38,561 bases of DNA, from NCBI RefSeq assembly GCF_900167465.1, contig NZ_FUWR01000024.1, positions 1 to 38,561 on the forward strand, written 5' to 3'. Under the pieces are notes generated by a model that was not told the DNA's origin, made no database searches, and saw only the letters and a list, made by a program, of their open reading frames with translations. Position 1 is the first letter of the stretch. The number at the start of each line of letters is the position of its first letter. Positions 1-8,758 of the stretch are shown piece by piece. Both the position numbers and the translations under genes were made by a program. The DNA is from Trichlorobacter thiogenes (GTDB lineage: Bacteria; Desulfobacterota; Desulfuromonadia; Geobacterales; Pseudopelobacteraceae).

Positions 1-318
1 TTCCAGTTCTTCTGGCGCTATGCCACTGCGGGCTGGGCTGCCAGATTTCTGGATGCTTGGTGCAAAAGAACCATGAGGTCACGCATCATCCCGATGAAGA
101 AGATTGCCAAGATGCTGCGCTCGCATCGGGAGCTGTTACTCAACTGGTTTCGGACCAAAGGGCAGGTTGCCTTGGGGGCCGTAGAAGGATTCAACAACAA
201 GGCTAAAGTGACGTCACGTAAAGCATACGGTTTCAGAAACTTTGAAGTGATGAAAATCGCCTTGTATCATACACTTGGCAACCTGCCAGAACCTGAGGCT
301 ACCCACAGATTCTGCTGA
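1..318 (+). CDS. ISL3-family transposase, C-terminal fragment cut by window edge
   Basis: Frame 1 is open from the first base to TGA at 316-318 (105 codons). The fragment ends with the DDE_Tnp_ISL3 signature: a VEGFNNKAK stretch holding the last catalytic Glu, followed by a YGFRNFEVMKIALYH tail. It cuts and joins the ends of the insertion sequence. The upstream part, with the zinc-binding N-terminus and the first catalytic Asp residues, is outside the window, so it cannot be told whether the copy is intact. The stop codon sits in the terminal inverted repeat. The reading frame is the same as that of the interrupted gene downstream, with a single TGA between them. Confidence 0.88.
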   Translation, partial: FQFFWRYATAGWAARFLDAWCKRTMRSRIIPMKKIAKMLRSHRELLLNWFRTKGQVALGAVEGFNNKAKVTSRKAYGFRNFEVMKIALYHTLGNLPEPEATHRFC

Positions 319-324
319 AGAGCC
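1..324 (+). mobile_element. Right end of an ISL3-family insertion sequence
   Basis: The window opens inside the transposase, and the element ends at 324 with GAAGAGCC (317-324). This is the inward complement of the GGCTCTTC start typical of ISL3-family terminal repeats. The transposase stop codon lies inside this repeat. The next bases (325 onward, AAACATGAC) are already in-frame coding sequence of the interrupted sugar-nucleotide gene, so the border can be placed to the base. ISL3 elements usually duplicate 8 bp of target, here expected to be AAACATGA (325-332). The other copy lies outside the window and cannot be checked. Confidence 0.85.
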
Positions 325-345
325 AAACATGACATCACTGATCTG

Positions 346-2706
346 GTGATGTTGCTCTACCATCAGCCTGAAGTGATTAAGAAATTCTTCCGGGACGGTT
401 CCGATTTCGGGGTCAAGATCACCTATGTTACCCCGATTGAGGATATGGGCACTGCCGGAGCGGTCAAGGCGGCAGAGAAGTATCTGGATGAGCGTTTTCT
501 GGTCATCTCCGGCGATCTGCTGACCGACTTCAACCTGAAAAAGGTGCTGGATTTCCATGCCGACAACAAGGCGATGGCCACCATCACCCTCACCTCGGTC
601 AAAGACCCGCTGCAGTTTGGTGTGGTGATCACTGACAAGGAAAAGCGGATCACCCAGTTTCTGGAGAAACCGGGCTGGGGCGAGGTGATCTCCGACACCA
701 TCAACACCGGCATTTATGTGCTGGAGCCAGAGATCTTCAACTACATCCCCAAGGGAGAAAACTTCGACTTTTCCCAAGACCTGTTCCCGTTAATGCTGCA
801 GAACAGTGACCCACTGTTTGGCTTCTCTGCCAAAGGCTACTGGCGCGACATCGGCAACACCGACTCCTACCGTGAGGCGTACCACGACATCTTCAAAGGC
901 AAGGTTAACCTGAAGATTGACGAGGAAAAACAGGATTTTGTAGGCAAGGACCTGCGGGTCGGGGCTGATGTAACCCTTGAGGATGCCTCTGGCCTGTCTG
1001 GCACCGTGGTAATCGGCGACAACTCCCAGATTCGTGGCGAGGTCCAGATCAAGGATTCCGTGATTGGCCGTAACTGCACCATTGAAGCTGGAGTAAAGCT
1101 CAACCGTTGTGTGCTGTGGGACAATGCCTATGTCAAAAAAGGGGCAAAGGTTACCGACAGCGTGATCTGCGCCAATGTGCGGGTGGGGCAGAATGCGGTG
1201 CTGGATGAAGGGGTGATCGTGGCTGACGACACCTCCATCGGCGATGATGTCAAGATCAAGGCCGATGTCAAGATCTGGCCACGCAAGATGATTGAGGCAG
1301 GCTCCACCGTAACGGCCAACCTGATCTGGGGTGAAAAATGGAAGAAATCACTCTTTGAAGGGGCGATCATCAAGGGACTCTCCAACGTGGAGCTGACCCC
1401 TGAGTTTGTGGCCAAGCTGGGCTGCGCCTATGGCACCACCCTGCCCAAAGGCAGCTATGTGCTGGGCGGCAGGGATGCCAACCGTTCTTCTCGCATGCTG
1501 AAACGCTGCTTTGTGGGTGGTCTGCTGTCAGCCGGGGTCAATGTGCGGGACATGACCATGACCTCGCTGCCGTTGATCCGTTACAAGCTGAAAACCTTTG
1601 GCGAGGTGGGCGGCTTTCACTTCCGCCAATCCAGCGAAGATCCAGCTTCAATGGAGATCATCTTCCTGGATGGTGATGGCCTGGATTTTTCCAGTAACAT
1701 GGCCAAGAACCTGGAGCGGATCTTCTTTAAAGAGAACTTCCGGCGTGCCCACCACACTGAGCCGGGGGCCTTGATTGATATCCCCCAGGCGATTGACTTT
1801 TATCGTGAAGGCTATCTGCGGGCTTTAAATGTGGAAGTCTGCCGCAAGGCTGCCTGGACCGTGGTGGTGGACTTCAACTATTCACCGGCCAGCCAGGTGC
1901 TGCCGATGCTGCTGAATGAGCTGGGCTGCAACGTGATCGCCCTGAACGCCTATGTGGATGATGGCCGTGGCGGCTGCGTGCCCAAGCCGAAACAGGAAGG
2001 GCTACGACAGCTTTCAGCCATTGTCAGCTCTCTGGGTGCCCAGGCCGGTTTCTGGCTTGAACCTGCGGTTGAGTCGATTACCCTGCTGGATGAAACCGGT
2101 ACCATCTACGACGGGATTCAACTGCTGACCCTGGTGATTGCACTCCAGCTCAAGACCGATCAGCGGGGTACCATTGCAGTACCGGTACAGGCACCGTCAA
2201 CCATCGAACAGATGGCACTCAAGAAAAAATGTGGCGTCACCCGCACCAAGAGTAGTGACCGGGCCATGCTGGAGGCGGCTTCCTCATCTGAGGTGATCCT
2301 GGCTGCATCCCCTGATGGCCGTTTTGCCTTCCCCCGCTTTCAGGCAGCCTTTGACGGCATGTATGCCATTGCCAAACTGGTGGAGCTGGGGATTACCGTT
2401 GGTCTGCCGTTTTCACGAGTGCTTGAAGAAGCTCCCAAACGAGCATTCCTGCAGGCCAGCCTTCCCTGCGCCTTTGAGATGAAGGGGGGGATCATGCGCA
2501 AGATGAGTGAGGATTCCCTCGAGCAGGAAGCCTCATTCATCGACGGCATCAAGGTACAGTTTGACAATGACTGGGCACTGGTGCTGCCGGATCAGTACAG
2601 CTCCTTTGTGCATATTTTTGCCGAGGCCAAGGATGAGAAGACCGCTGGCAAGTTGTTGGATGACTATCGCAAAAAAGTAGAGAAGTGGAAGAAAGAGCTG
2701 GAATAG
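346..2706 (+). CDS. Nucleotidyltransferase / phosphomannomutase-like fusion, N-terminus removed by IS insertion
   Basis: This is a large fusion of the mannose-1-phosphate guanylyltransferase/phosphomannomutase type. Order of parts: nucleotidyltransferase domain (about residues 1-185, with GDLLTDFN, EKPGW and NTGIYVLEP motifs), left-handed beta-helix hexapeptide repeats (about 200-310), then a phosphohexomutase-like region (about 370-780, GGRDANRSSRML onward). In-frame native codons begin at 325 directly after the ISL3 end. The usual first ~45 residues, with the GGxGTRxxP nucleotide-binding loop and its Lys, are missing, so sugar-nucleotide synthesis should be lost. Restart is possible at GTG 346 or ATG 349 after the transposase stop. 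The mutase part also lacks a TASHNP serine loop (RQSSEDP stands there) and the DxDxDR metal loop. It is either a pseudogene or a partly working remnant. Six bases separate it from the GH57 gene. Confidence 0.82.
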   Translation: MMLLYHQPEVIKKFFRDGSDFGVKITYVTPIEDMGTAGAVKAAEKYLDERFLVISGDLLTDFNLKKVLDFHADNKAMATITLTSVKDPLQFGVVITDKEKRITQFLEKPGWGEVISDTINTGIYVLEPEIFNYIPKGENFDFSQDLFPLMLQNSDPLFGFSAKGYWRDIGNTDSYREAYHDIFKGKVNLKIDEEKQDFVGKDLRVGADVTLEDASGLSGTVVIGDNSQIRGEVQIKDSVIGRNCTIEAGVKLNRCVLWDNAYVKKGAKVTDSVICANVRVGQNAVLDEGVIVADDTSIGDDVKIKADVKIWPRKMIEAGSTVTANLIWGEKWKKSLFEGAIIKGLSNVELTPEFVAKLGCAYGTTLPKGSYVLGGRDANRSSRMLKRCFVGGLLSAGVNVRDMTMTSLPLIRYKLKTFGEVGGFHFRQSSEDPASMEIIFLDGDGLDFSSNMAKNLERIFFKENFRRAHHTEPGALIDIPQAIDFYREGYLRALNVEVCRKAAWTVVVDFNYSPASQVLPMLLNELGCNVIALNAYVDDGRGGCVPKPKQEGLRQLSAIVSSLGAQAGFWLEPAVESITLLDETGTIYDGIQLLTLVIALQLKTDQRGTIAVPVQAPSTIEQMALKKKCGVTRTKSSDRAMLEAASSSEVILAASPDGRFAFPRFQAAFDGMYAIAKLVELGITVGLPFSRVLEEAPKRAFLQASLPCAFEMKGGIMRKMSEDSLEQEASFIDGIKVQFDNDWALVLPDQYSSFVHIFAEAKDEKTAGKLLDDYRKKVEKWKKELE

Positions 2707-2712
2707 CCGACC

Positions 2713-4902
2713 ATGACCAGACCGATTGACGTCATATTCCTCTGGCATATGCACCAGCCGTACTACAAGGACCCGGTCAAGGGGGAGTACGCCCTGCCCT
2801 GGACCTACCTGCATGCCATCAAGGACTACTATGACATGCCGGCCATTGTGGAGGATACACCAGGGGCGCGGGCGGTGTTTAATATTGTGCCGTCGCTGGT
2901 GGAACAGTTGCTGGACTACGCCGCCGGTACGGCGGTAGACCCGTTCCTGATCAAGGGCCAGATGAATCCGGCAGATATGTCGGAAGAAGACCGGATCTTC
3001 CTGCTGGAGAATTTCTTTTCTGCCAACCGGCAGCGGATGATCGAGCCGCACCGTCGCTACCTTGAACTGCTCTACATGGCAGGTGAAGGCAAGCCCGGTG
3101 CGGTACGGGAGCGGGTCAGGCATTTTAGCCATCAGGATCTGCAGGACCTGCAGGTCTGCTTCTTTCTGGCCTGGACCGGCGAGGCAGCCCGCCGTCGTTT
3201 TCCTGCCTTTCAGCAGCTGCTGGCCAAGGGGCAGGGCTACACGGCAGAGGACCGGGCCCTGTTGTTTGCTACCCAGCGCAAGCTGCTGAACGAGATTGTG
3301 CCGCTCTACAAACGGCTGCATACATCAGGACAGATCGAACTGTCCGTAACTCCCTACTTTCACCCGATCCTGCCACTGCTATGTGATACCCAACTGGCAC
3401 GGGAGGCGATGCCCCGCGTAACCCTGCCCCAGGAGCGTTTCCGCCACCCCGAAGATGCCCGTGCCCATATCTGCCATGGCCTGCGCTATTTTCAGGAGAT
3501 CTTCGGCATTACGCCACGGGGGATGTGGCCTTCGGAAGGCTCAGTCAGCGATGAGGTGCTGCAGCTGATTCGTGACTGCGGTCTGGAGTGGGTGGCAACC
3601 GATGAAGAGGTGCTGGCCCGTTCGCTGGATGGCGGCCTGGGTGAGCACCATGAACGGCTCTACCACCCCTGGCGTTTTAGCACTGCCAAGGGGGATCTGG
3701 GTATCTTCTTCCGCGATCATCAGCTTTCAGACCTGATCGGCTTTACCTACAGCCAGTGGGATGCCCGTCGGGCGGTGGTTGATTTTACCGGTCGCCTGCG
3801 TCAGATAAGCCGTCAGGTAGGTACGGACGGCAAGGTGATTCCGGTTATTCTGGACGGTGAAAATGCCTGGGAATTCTATCCTGACAATGCCTATGACTTC
3901 CTTTCCGGTATCTATGCTGCCGTTGCCGAGGCACCGGACCTGAATCTTACCACCTGCAGCGACGTACTGGAAAAATCCGGTTTTGATGGCCGCCTGCACC
4001 GGATCCATCCCGGCTCATGGATCAATGCCAATTACGGCATCTGGATCGGCCATCCCGAAGAGAACCTGGCCTGGGACCTGGTGGCAGGCGCCAGACGGGC
4101 AATTGTGGAACATCACCCCGAGGCAGCCCACCAGCTGGCAAGTGGTGGCATGGATGGTGATCAGGTGGCCCGCCTGCTCTGCACCTCGCTCTATGCCGCA
4201 GAAGGAAGCGACTGGTTCTGGTGGTTTGGTGATGATCACTTCTCGCCCCACAGTGACCGGTTTGACCGCCTGTTTCGGCAGCATCTCACCAACATCTACA
4301 CCATGCTGGGGATCAGTCCTCCCCGGGAACTGCTGGAACCGATCAAGAAGAAGAGTCCGGCAGGCCTGGTGCGTGAACCAGCTGGCTTCATTGAGCCGGA
4401 TATCAATGGCCGGGTGGGGGATTACTTTGAATGGCTGGCTGCCGGCCTGTTTGACCTGACCCGCCAGGGCTCTGCCATGCACTCGTCTGATCGCCTACTG
4501 CAAGGGTTCTACTGGGGCTATAACCGCGATTCGCTGTTCTTTAGAATTGACGGCATTCAGGAGCTTTCCCGGCTATTGAAAGAGAATGATATTCTGGCAC
4601 TACAGCTGATTGCAGACCGTGAGTATCGCCTGCCGATGCAGCGCAGCATGGAAGAAGGGCTGTTGCTGGTCAGAGAACTTGGAAGCTGGACCCCCACCAA
4701 CAGCTGCTGCCGCTGGGTCATTGACCGCACCTGCGAGGTTGCACTGCCACTGGAAGGGCTGAACCTGCTGCCAAAATCCAAGCTGTTTGTCAGCGTCACG
4801 CTGACCCGCAACAGTGAAGAGATCGGGCGCTGGCCATCTGATGCACCGTTGATGCTTAACTATGAAGGGCCGGACCTGGAAGCCAATGACTGGCTGATTT
4901 GA
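2713..4902 (+). CDS. Glycoside hydrolase family 57 protein (alpha-amylase / glucanotransferase type)
   Basis: This 729-residue protein has the GH57 signatures in order: HMHQPYY near the N-terminus (about residue 12), WPSEGSV (about 276) with the nucleophile Glu, FFRDHQLSD (about 336) with the acid/base Asp, and LDGENAWEFYPDN (about 383). GH57 enzymes cleave or transfer alpha-1,4-glucan, so the likely substrate is glycogen or maltodextrin in the cytoplasm; no signal peptide is seen. The C-terminal ~200 residues form a separate beta-rich region often found in the long form of this family. The start has no clear ribosome site and follows the upstream stop by 6 bases, which suggests translational coupling to the IS-truncated gene. 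The IS insertion may therefore also reduce its expression. Exact specificity cannot be told from sequence. Confidence 0.9.
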   Translation: MTRPIDVIFLWHMHQPYYKDPVKGEYALPWTYLHAIKDYYDMPAIVEDTPGARAVFNIVPSLVEQLLDYAAGTAVDPFLIKGQMNPADMSEEDRIFLLENFFSANRQRMIEPHRRYLELLYMAGEGKPGAVRERVRHFSHQDLQDLQVCFFLAWTGEAARRRFPAFQQLLAKGQGYTAEDRALLFATQRKLLNEIVPLYKRLHTSGQIELSVTPYFHPILPLLCDTQLAREAMPRVTLPQERFRHPEDARAHICHGLRYFQEIFGITPRGMWPSEGSVSDEVLQLIRDCGLEWVATDEEVLARSLDGGLGEHHERLYHPWRFSTAKGDLGIFFRDHQLSDLIGFTYSQWDARRAVVDFTGRLRQISRQVGTDGKVIPVILDGENAWEFYPDNAYDFLSGIYAAVAEAPDLNLTTCSDVLEKSGFDGRLHRIHPGSWINANYGIWIGHPEENLAWDLVAGARRAIVEHHPEAAHQLASGGMDGDQVARLLCTSLYAAEGSDWFWWFGDDHFSPHSDRFDRLFRQHLTNIYTMLGISPPRELLEPIKKKSPAGLVREPAGFIEPDINGRVGDYFEWLAAGLFDLTRQGSAMHSSDRLLQGFYWGYNRDSLFFRIDGIQELSRLLKENDILALQLIADREYRLPMQRSMEEGLLLVRELGSWTPTNSCCRWVIDRTCEVALPLEGLNLLPKSKLFVSVTLTRNSEEIGRWPSDAPLMLNYEGPDLEANDWLI

Positions 4903-5021
4903 AACGATCTTTTTCCGCCCTGGCCCCGCCAATCTTCGGAATGGCTTGTGCGGCGTACTCTATGGTACGCCTCCGCGCCACTCCTTGATTAACGAGTCCA
5001 TAACGAAAAAATCCTCGTTTC
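4901..5021. repeat. Intergenic palindromic element between GH57 gene and galT
   Basis: The 134-base gap is nearly all inverted repeat. The outer arms GAAACGATCTTTTTC (from 4901) and GAAAAAATCCTCGTTTC (5005-5021) are imperfect complements. Inside, GGCGTAC (4952-4958) and GTACGCC (4965-4971) form a 7-bp stem with a 6-base loop. A related AGGCGTAC-N5-GTACG core occurs at 13464-13480. It looks like a dispersed REP/MITE-like repeat; a genome copy count would decide. Confidence 0.5.
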
Positions 5022-5042
5022 TATACAAAGAAGGGTATGTCT

Positions 5043-6068
5043 ATGTCTGAATTGCGTTGGGATCCATTAAAACTGCATTGGGTGATTATTGCCACTGAAC
5101 GGGGCCGCCGCCCGCGGGATTTTCAGGCAGAGCCGGAGCCGCTACCGATCACCTCCTGTCCGTTCTGCTATGGCAACGAAGACAAGACCCCGCCGGAGAT
5201 CTTTGCCATCCGTCCCAGCGGTATGCCCAACACCCCCAATTGGAAGGTTCGGGTGATTCCCAACAAATATCCAGCCCTGCGGATTGAAGGTGAGTTGGAA
5301 AATCGTGGTCATGGGCCCTATGATGTGATGAACGGTATCGGCGCCCATGAGGTGATCATTGAGACACCGGACCACAACAAATCCATGGCAGACCTGACGC
5401 CAGCTGAACTGACTGATGTGCTGATTACCTGGCGGACACGTCTGCTTGATCTGCGACGGGATTTCCGTTTCCGTTACATGATCCTGTTCAAGAACCATGG
5501 CGCACGGGCCGGTGCCTCACTGGCCCATTCCCACAGCCAGTTGATTGCCGTGCCGATGTTACCGCCGGTGGCCACCACCGAACTGAAGGTCTGCCGCACC
5601 CACTATGCCAACAAGGAACGTTGCCTGTTCTGTGACCTGATAACCTTTGAGCTGGAACAAGGGGTTCGGGTGGTGCGGGAGTTTTCCAACTTTGTGACCC
5701 TGGCCCCCTATGCAGCCAGCTTCCCCTTTGAACTGCGCCTGTACCCCAAGCGACACAGCCATGACTTTGCCCTGATGCATGATGCCCAGCTGGCAGAGTT
5801 GGCCGTGGCCCTGAAGGATATGCTGATGCGGGTCAAGCTGGTACTGAAGGATGCCCCCTACAACTTTATCCTGCATACCTGTCCGCCAATGCACAAGCGC
5901 CCTGGTAAACCGGCCATGTGGACCTCGCTGGAGTATGACTACCACTGGCATATTGAACTGGTGCCACGCCTGACCTCCATTGCCGGTTTTGAGTGGGGCA
6001 CCGGCTTCTTTATCAACCCCACCTCACCTGAAGATGCAGCTCAGTTCCTGAGAGAGGCAGAGGTGTAG
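5043..6068 (+). CDS. galT: Galactose-1-phosphate uridylyltransferase
   Basis: This enzyme exchanges UMP between UDP-glucose and galactose-1-phosphate (Leloir pathway), in the cytoplasm. It has the HIT-like catalytic motif HSHSQ (about residue 162), zinc-ligand pairs CPFC (about 38) and CLFC (about 196), and a C-terminal HWHIELVPR histidine motif. The length of 341 residues fits the family. Two ATGs are available. The one at 5037 is only 1-2 bases from the AAGAAGGG ribosome site (5028-5035), while ATG 5043 is 7 bases away, so 5043 is chosen. Its stop is directly followed by the TTG start of the next gene. In Geobacter-type genomes it commonly sits with glycan enzymes such as the GH57 gene here. 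Related ADP-sugar phosphorylases share this fold, so substrate is inferred. Confidence 0.9.
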   Translation: MSELRWDPLKLHWVIIATERGRRPRDFQAEPEPLPITSCPFCYGNEDKTPPEIFAIRPSGMPNTPNWKVRVIPNKYPALRIEGELENRGHGPYDVMNGIGAHEVIIETPDHNKSMADLTPAELTDVLITWRTRLLDLRRDFRFRYMILFKNHGARAGASLAHSHSQLIAVPMLPPVATTELKVCRTHYANKERCLFCDLITFELEQGVRVVREFSNFVTLAPYAASFPFELRLYPKRHSHDFALMHDAQLAELAVALKDMLMRVKLVLKDAPYNFILHTCPPMHKRPGKPAMWTSLEYDYHWHIELVPRLTSIAGFEWGTGFFINPTSPEDAAQFLREAEV

Positions 6069-6932
6069 TTGCCGCATCATCGCTCACTACATACAACTCT
6101 TGATCAACTTTACGCCAGCCGCTCTCAACAGCATCTGGCCAATGATCCGCTCTCTTTCTGTCACCGTTATCACGATCCGGCAGATCAAGAGGTTGCAGCC
6201 CTGATTGCAGCGGTGTTTGCCTATGGTTCGGTCAAGGTTATCAAAGGCAGCCTTTTCCGTATCTTCAGTAGTATGGGTGATTCTCCAACAGGGTTTGTCG
6301 ATGATTTTGATCCCAAAAAACAGAGACAACTCTGCAGCGGCTTTAAACATCGTTTTAACAATGAAAATGATCTGGCAGCCCTGTTCTGGGCCATTCGGCT
6401 GATGCGGCAGCAGTGTGGCAGTATTGAAGGTTTCTTCAGCCAGTTTCACAAGGCCGATGCAGTGACCGTTGAGCAGGGCTTAAACGGTTTTTGTTCGGCA
6501 GTACTGGGGCTGGATTACCAGCCTGTGTTTGGCAAGTCAGGACTAACCCGGGAATCCAGTTTTCGCTTTCTGTTTCCAGCTCCAGCGGGTGGCAGTGCCT
6601 GCAAGCGACTCTGTATGTTTCTGCGCTGGGTGGTACGCCCGGCTGACGGGATAGACCTGGGGCTTTGGCACCAGGTGCATCCAGCTCAGCTGATTATTCC
6701 GGTGGATCGCCATATTGAGCGGATTGGCCGGATGCTGGGGCTTACCAGTAGACAGACACCGGATTGGCGCATGGCCACTGAAATTACGGCTGCACTCAGG
6801 CTGTTTGACCCGCAGGACCCGGTTAAATATGATTTTTCACTCTGCCATCTGGGCATTTCTGAAGGGTGCAACGGCACAAGGTCTGCCTGTTGCCAGACCT
6901 GCCCGGTTGCGCAGCACTGTTCAACAGTATAA
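6069..6932 (+). CDS. TIGR02757 / DUF2400 family protein with C-terminal Fe-S-like Cys cluster
   Basis: This 287-residue protein belongs to the TIGR02757 (DUF2400) family, whose function is unknown. Recognisable parts are the N-terminal DPLSFCHRY...LIAAVFAYGSVK block, the central FLRWVVRP block, and PVDRHIERIGRMLGL near residue 220. The C-terminus carries five cysteines spaced as C-x6-C-C-x2-C-x5-C (about residues 267-284), close to the C-x6-C-x2-C-x5-C cluster of endonuclease III-type glycosylases. This is consistent with a helix-hairpin-helix glycosylase-like fold holding [4Fe-4S], but that is inference. TTG at 6069 touches the galT stop, and GAGG lies 5 bases before it, so the two genes are probably translated together. 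Confidence 0.8.
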   Translation: MPHHRSLHTTLDQLYASRSQQHLANDPLSFCHRYHDPADQEVAALIAAVFAYGSVKVIKGSLFRIFSSMGDSPTGFVDDFDPKKQRQLCSGFKHRFNNENDLAALFWAIRLMRQQCGSIEGFFSQFHKADAVTVEQGLNGFCSAVLGLDYQPVFGKSGLTRESSFRFLFPAPAGGSACKRLCMFLRWVVRPADGIDLGLWHQVHPAQLIIPVDRHIERIGRMLGLTSRQTPDWRMATEITAALRLFDPQDPVKYDFSLCHLGISEGCNGTRSACCQTCPVAQHCSTV

Positions 6933-6937
6933 GTAAA

Positions 6938-6966
6938 TTGACACCAGCGGGTCATTCTGTTACACA
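6938..6966 (+). promoter_or_regulatory. Sigma-70 type promoter for the MJ0042/DUF3426 gene
   Basis: TTGACA (6938-6943), a 17-base spacer and TACACA (6961-6966) lie 62 bases upstream of the ATG at 7029. The -35 box is perfect and the spacing ideal; the -10 box has two mismatches. Confidence 0.55.
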
Positions 6967-7028
6967 ATACGTTGATTTTTCAGCCGTTAATGACAATAAA
7001 GATATTTTCTTCCGACAGGGAGCTGGCG

Positions 7029-8675
7029 ATGATCATTCAATGCGAACAATGCCGGACCAAATTCAAGCTTGACGATGAGAGGGTTTCGGATCGAGGAGTA
7101 AAGGTCCGCTGTGCCAAGTGTCGCCATATTTTCACGGTGCGCAAGGATGTTGGACAGGCCAGTGCGCCGGTTGAGGTCATGCCTGATCTGGCAGCAGTCG
7201 CCATGGCAGCTCCTGTTGCCGCTGCCGATGAAACGGTTCGTATGAGTTTTACTCCAGCGCCTGAACCTGAAGTCACCGCCTTTGCTGCGGAGCCTGAGGT
7301 TGCCTTTGATTTTGGTGCAGCCCCGGTAGAGGCTACTCCTGCAACTGACACCTCCTTCAGTTTTGAACAAGCCGAAACACCAGCTGCAAGCGATTTTGAC
7401 TTTGGCGATGTCTCCTTTACAACTGAAACACCTGCTGCTACGCCAGCTGCAGCAGATTTTGGCGAAATGACCATGGTTATGCCGCCAAAGCAGGCCGCAG
7501 AACAACCTGCAGAGTTTGGTTTTGATTTTGGTGCAGCACCCGTTGCTGCAGAGAGCGCCCCTGTAGACACCGTTGCCTTTGATTTTGGTGACGCCTTTGC
7601 ACCTGGGGCTGATGTCACTGCCCAGACGTCAGCATTTGACTTTGGTGACCAGGGCACTGCTGCCGTGGCCGCCAGTGGCGAGATTGATCTGGGCGGATTT
7701 GACTTTGGCGATGCACCGGCGGTGGCAGCAGCACCAACCAGTATTGACACCACGGACTTCAGCAACTTTACCGCAGCCTCAACAACAAAATCTGCTGTTG
7801 CTGAATCCAGCTTCAGTTTTGATGAAGTAGCACCCCAGTCCACTGCAACCAGTGGAGACAGTTTTGATTTTTCTGGTGTTGATTTTGGCGACGGCCAGAC
7901 GACAACCAAGACAGCAGCCGCACCGGTTGAAGCCTTTAGCCTGGGAGAGATGGACTTCAGCGGTGATACTGCCGCTGTTGCGGTTGACGCCACGGCAACA
8001 GCGCCTGCAGGCAGCACCCTCTTTGCGCCGGTAGATGAGTCCGTCGCCCGGCAGCAGGAACCAGTAAAGCCGGACATCAGCTTTGACGCACCGGCCGGGC
8101 CAGAAGAGCTTCCACCGTCGTCCATTACGTCACGCCGCCGTCAAGGTTCAAGCATGTCAATTTTGATCGCGGTTATCACCATACTGGTACTCGGGGTTTT
8201 GGGCTACATCGCCTACACCTTTATTGGCAACGATTCAAAAGCGGTCTCCCTGTTTGGTAAACCAGGAGTGGCAGCTGATGATGGCAAGATTACGGTTCAG
8301 AACGTCAAGGCCTACTTTATTCCCAAGGCAACTGCCGGTGAGCTGCTGGTTATTACCGGTGAGGCGCTGAACGGTTACAAAAAACCCCGTGCCGCCCTGC
8401 AGGTAAAAGGGATGGTCTTTGGTGCCACCAACCAGGCTGTTGCTACCAAGACCGCCTATGCTGGCAATCAACTGACCAAAGAACAGCTTGCCGAGATGCC
8501 GGCTGACAAGATTGAGGCTGCCATGAACAACCAGTTTGGTGATTCCCTGACCAACCTGGAAGTGCAGCCGGGTAAGACTATTCCGTTCACCATCATTATT
8601 ATCAACCCACCCACGGATGGTAAGGATTTCGGGGTGGAACCGGTGGGATCAACGGTGGCTACGGCTGGCAAGTAG
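7029..8675 (+). CDS. MJ0042 zinc-ribbon / DUF3426 membrane protein with FDFG-repeat linker
   Basis: Domains in order: an N-terminal MJ0042-type zinc ribbon (residues 1-40, CEQC and CAKC pairs); a long acidic, Ala-rich disordered linker (about 45-370) with six FDFG motifs plus VDFG/ADFG/FDFS variants; one membrane helix (about 377-398, MSILIAVITILVLGVLGY); and a DUF3426 domain (about 410-548). The topology suggests a cytoplasmic zinc ribbon and linker with an extracytoplasmic DUF3426 domain. ATG 7029 is chosen because AGGGAG (7016-7021) is 7 bases ahead and the zinc ribbon starts there; a TTG at 6972 would add 19 unlike residues. The function of this family is unknown. The linker is far longer and more regular than a simple spacer needs to be. 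Confidence 0.88.
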   Translation: MIIQCEQCRTKFKLDDERVSDRGVKVRCAKCRHIFTVRKDVGQASAPVEVMPDLAAVAMAAPVAAADETVRMSFTPAPEPEVTAFAAEPEVAFDFGAAPVEATPATDTSFSFEQAETPAASDFDFGDVSFTTETPAATPAAADFGEMTMVMPPKQAAEQPAEFGFDFGAAPVAAESAPVDTVAFDFGDAFAPGADVTAQTSAFDFGDQGTAAVAASGEIDLGGFDFGDAPAVAAAPTSIDTTDFSNFTAASTTKSAVAESSFSFDEVAPQSTATSGDSFDFSGVDFGDGQTTTKTAAAPVEAFSLGEMDFSGDTAAVAVDATATAPAGSTLFAPVDESVARQQEPVKPDISFDAPAGPEELPPSSITSRRRQGSSMSILIAVITILVLGVLGYIAYTFIGNDSKAVSLFGKPGVAADDGKITVQNVKAYFIPKATAGELLVITGEALNGYKKPRAALQVKGMVFGATNQAVATKTAYAGNQLTKEQLAEMPADKIEAAMNNQFGDSLTNLEVQPGKTIPFTIIIINPPTDGKDFGVEPVGSTVATAGK

Positions 8676-8695
8676 ACCGCTGACCAGAGGTTACA

Positions 8696-8737
8696 CAGAA
8701 AAGGCTGCCCGGATTACCGGGCAGCCTTTTCTGTTTG
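8696..8737. terminator. Bidirectional intrinsic terminator
   Basis: A perfect 17-bp inverted repeat (8696-8712 and 8717-8733) with an ATTA loop has A-rich and T-rich flanks on both sides. It lies between two convergent genes and can stop transcription from either side. Confidence 0.88.
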
Positions 8738-8758
8738 CGGCTTCAGAATAGTTTGCTG

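Noticed and set aside
7037-8125. Long minus-strand open frame opposite the FDFG-repeat gene
   Set aside because: It is a shadow of the low-complexity, GC-rich repeat region; its product is Ala/Ser/Pro-rich with no recognisable domain or ribosome site.
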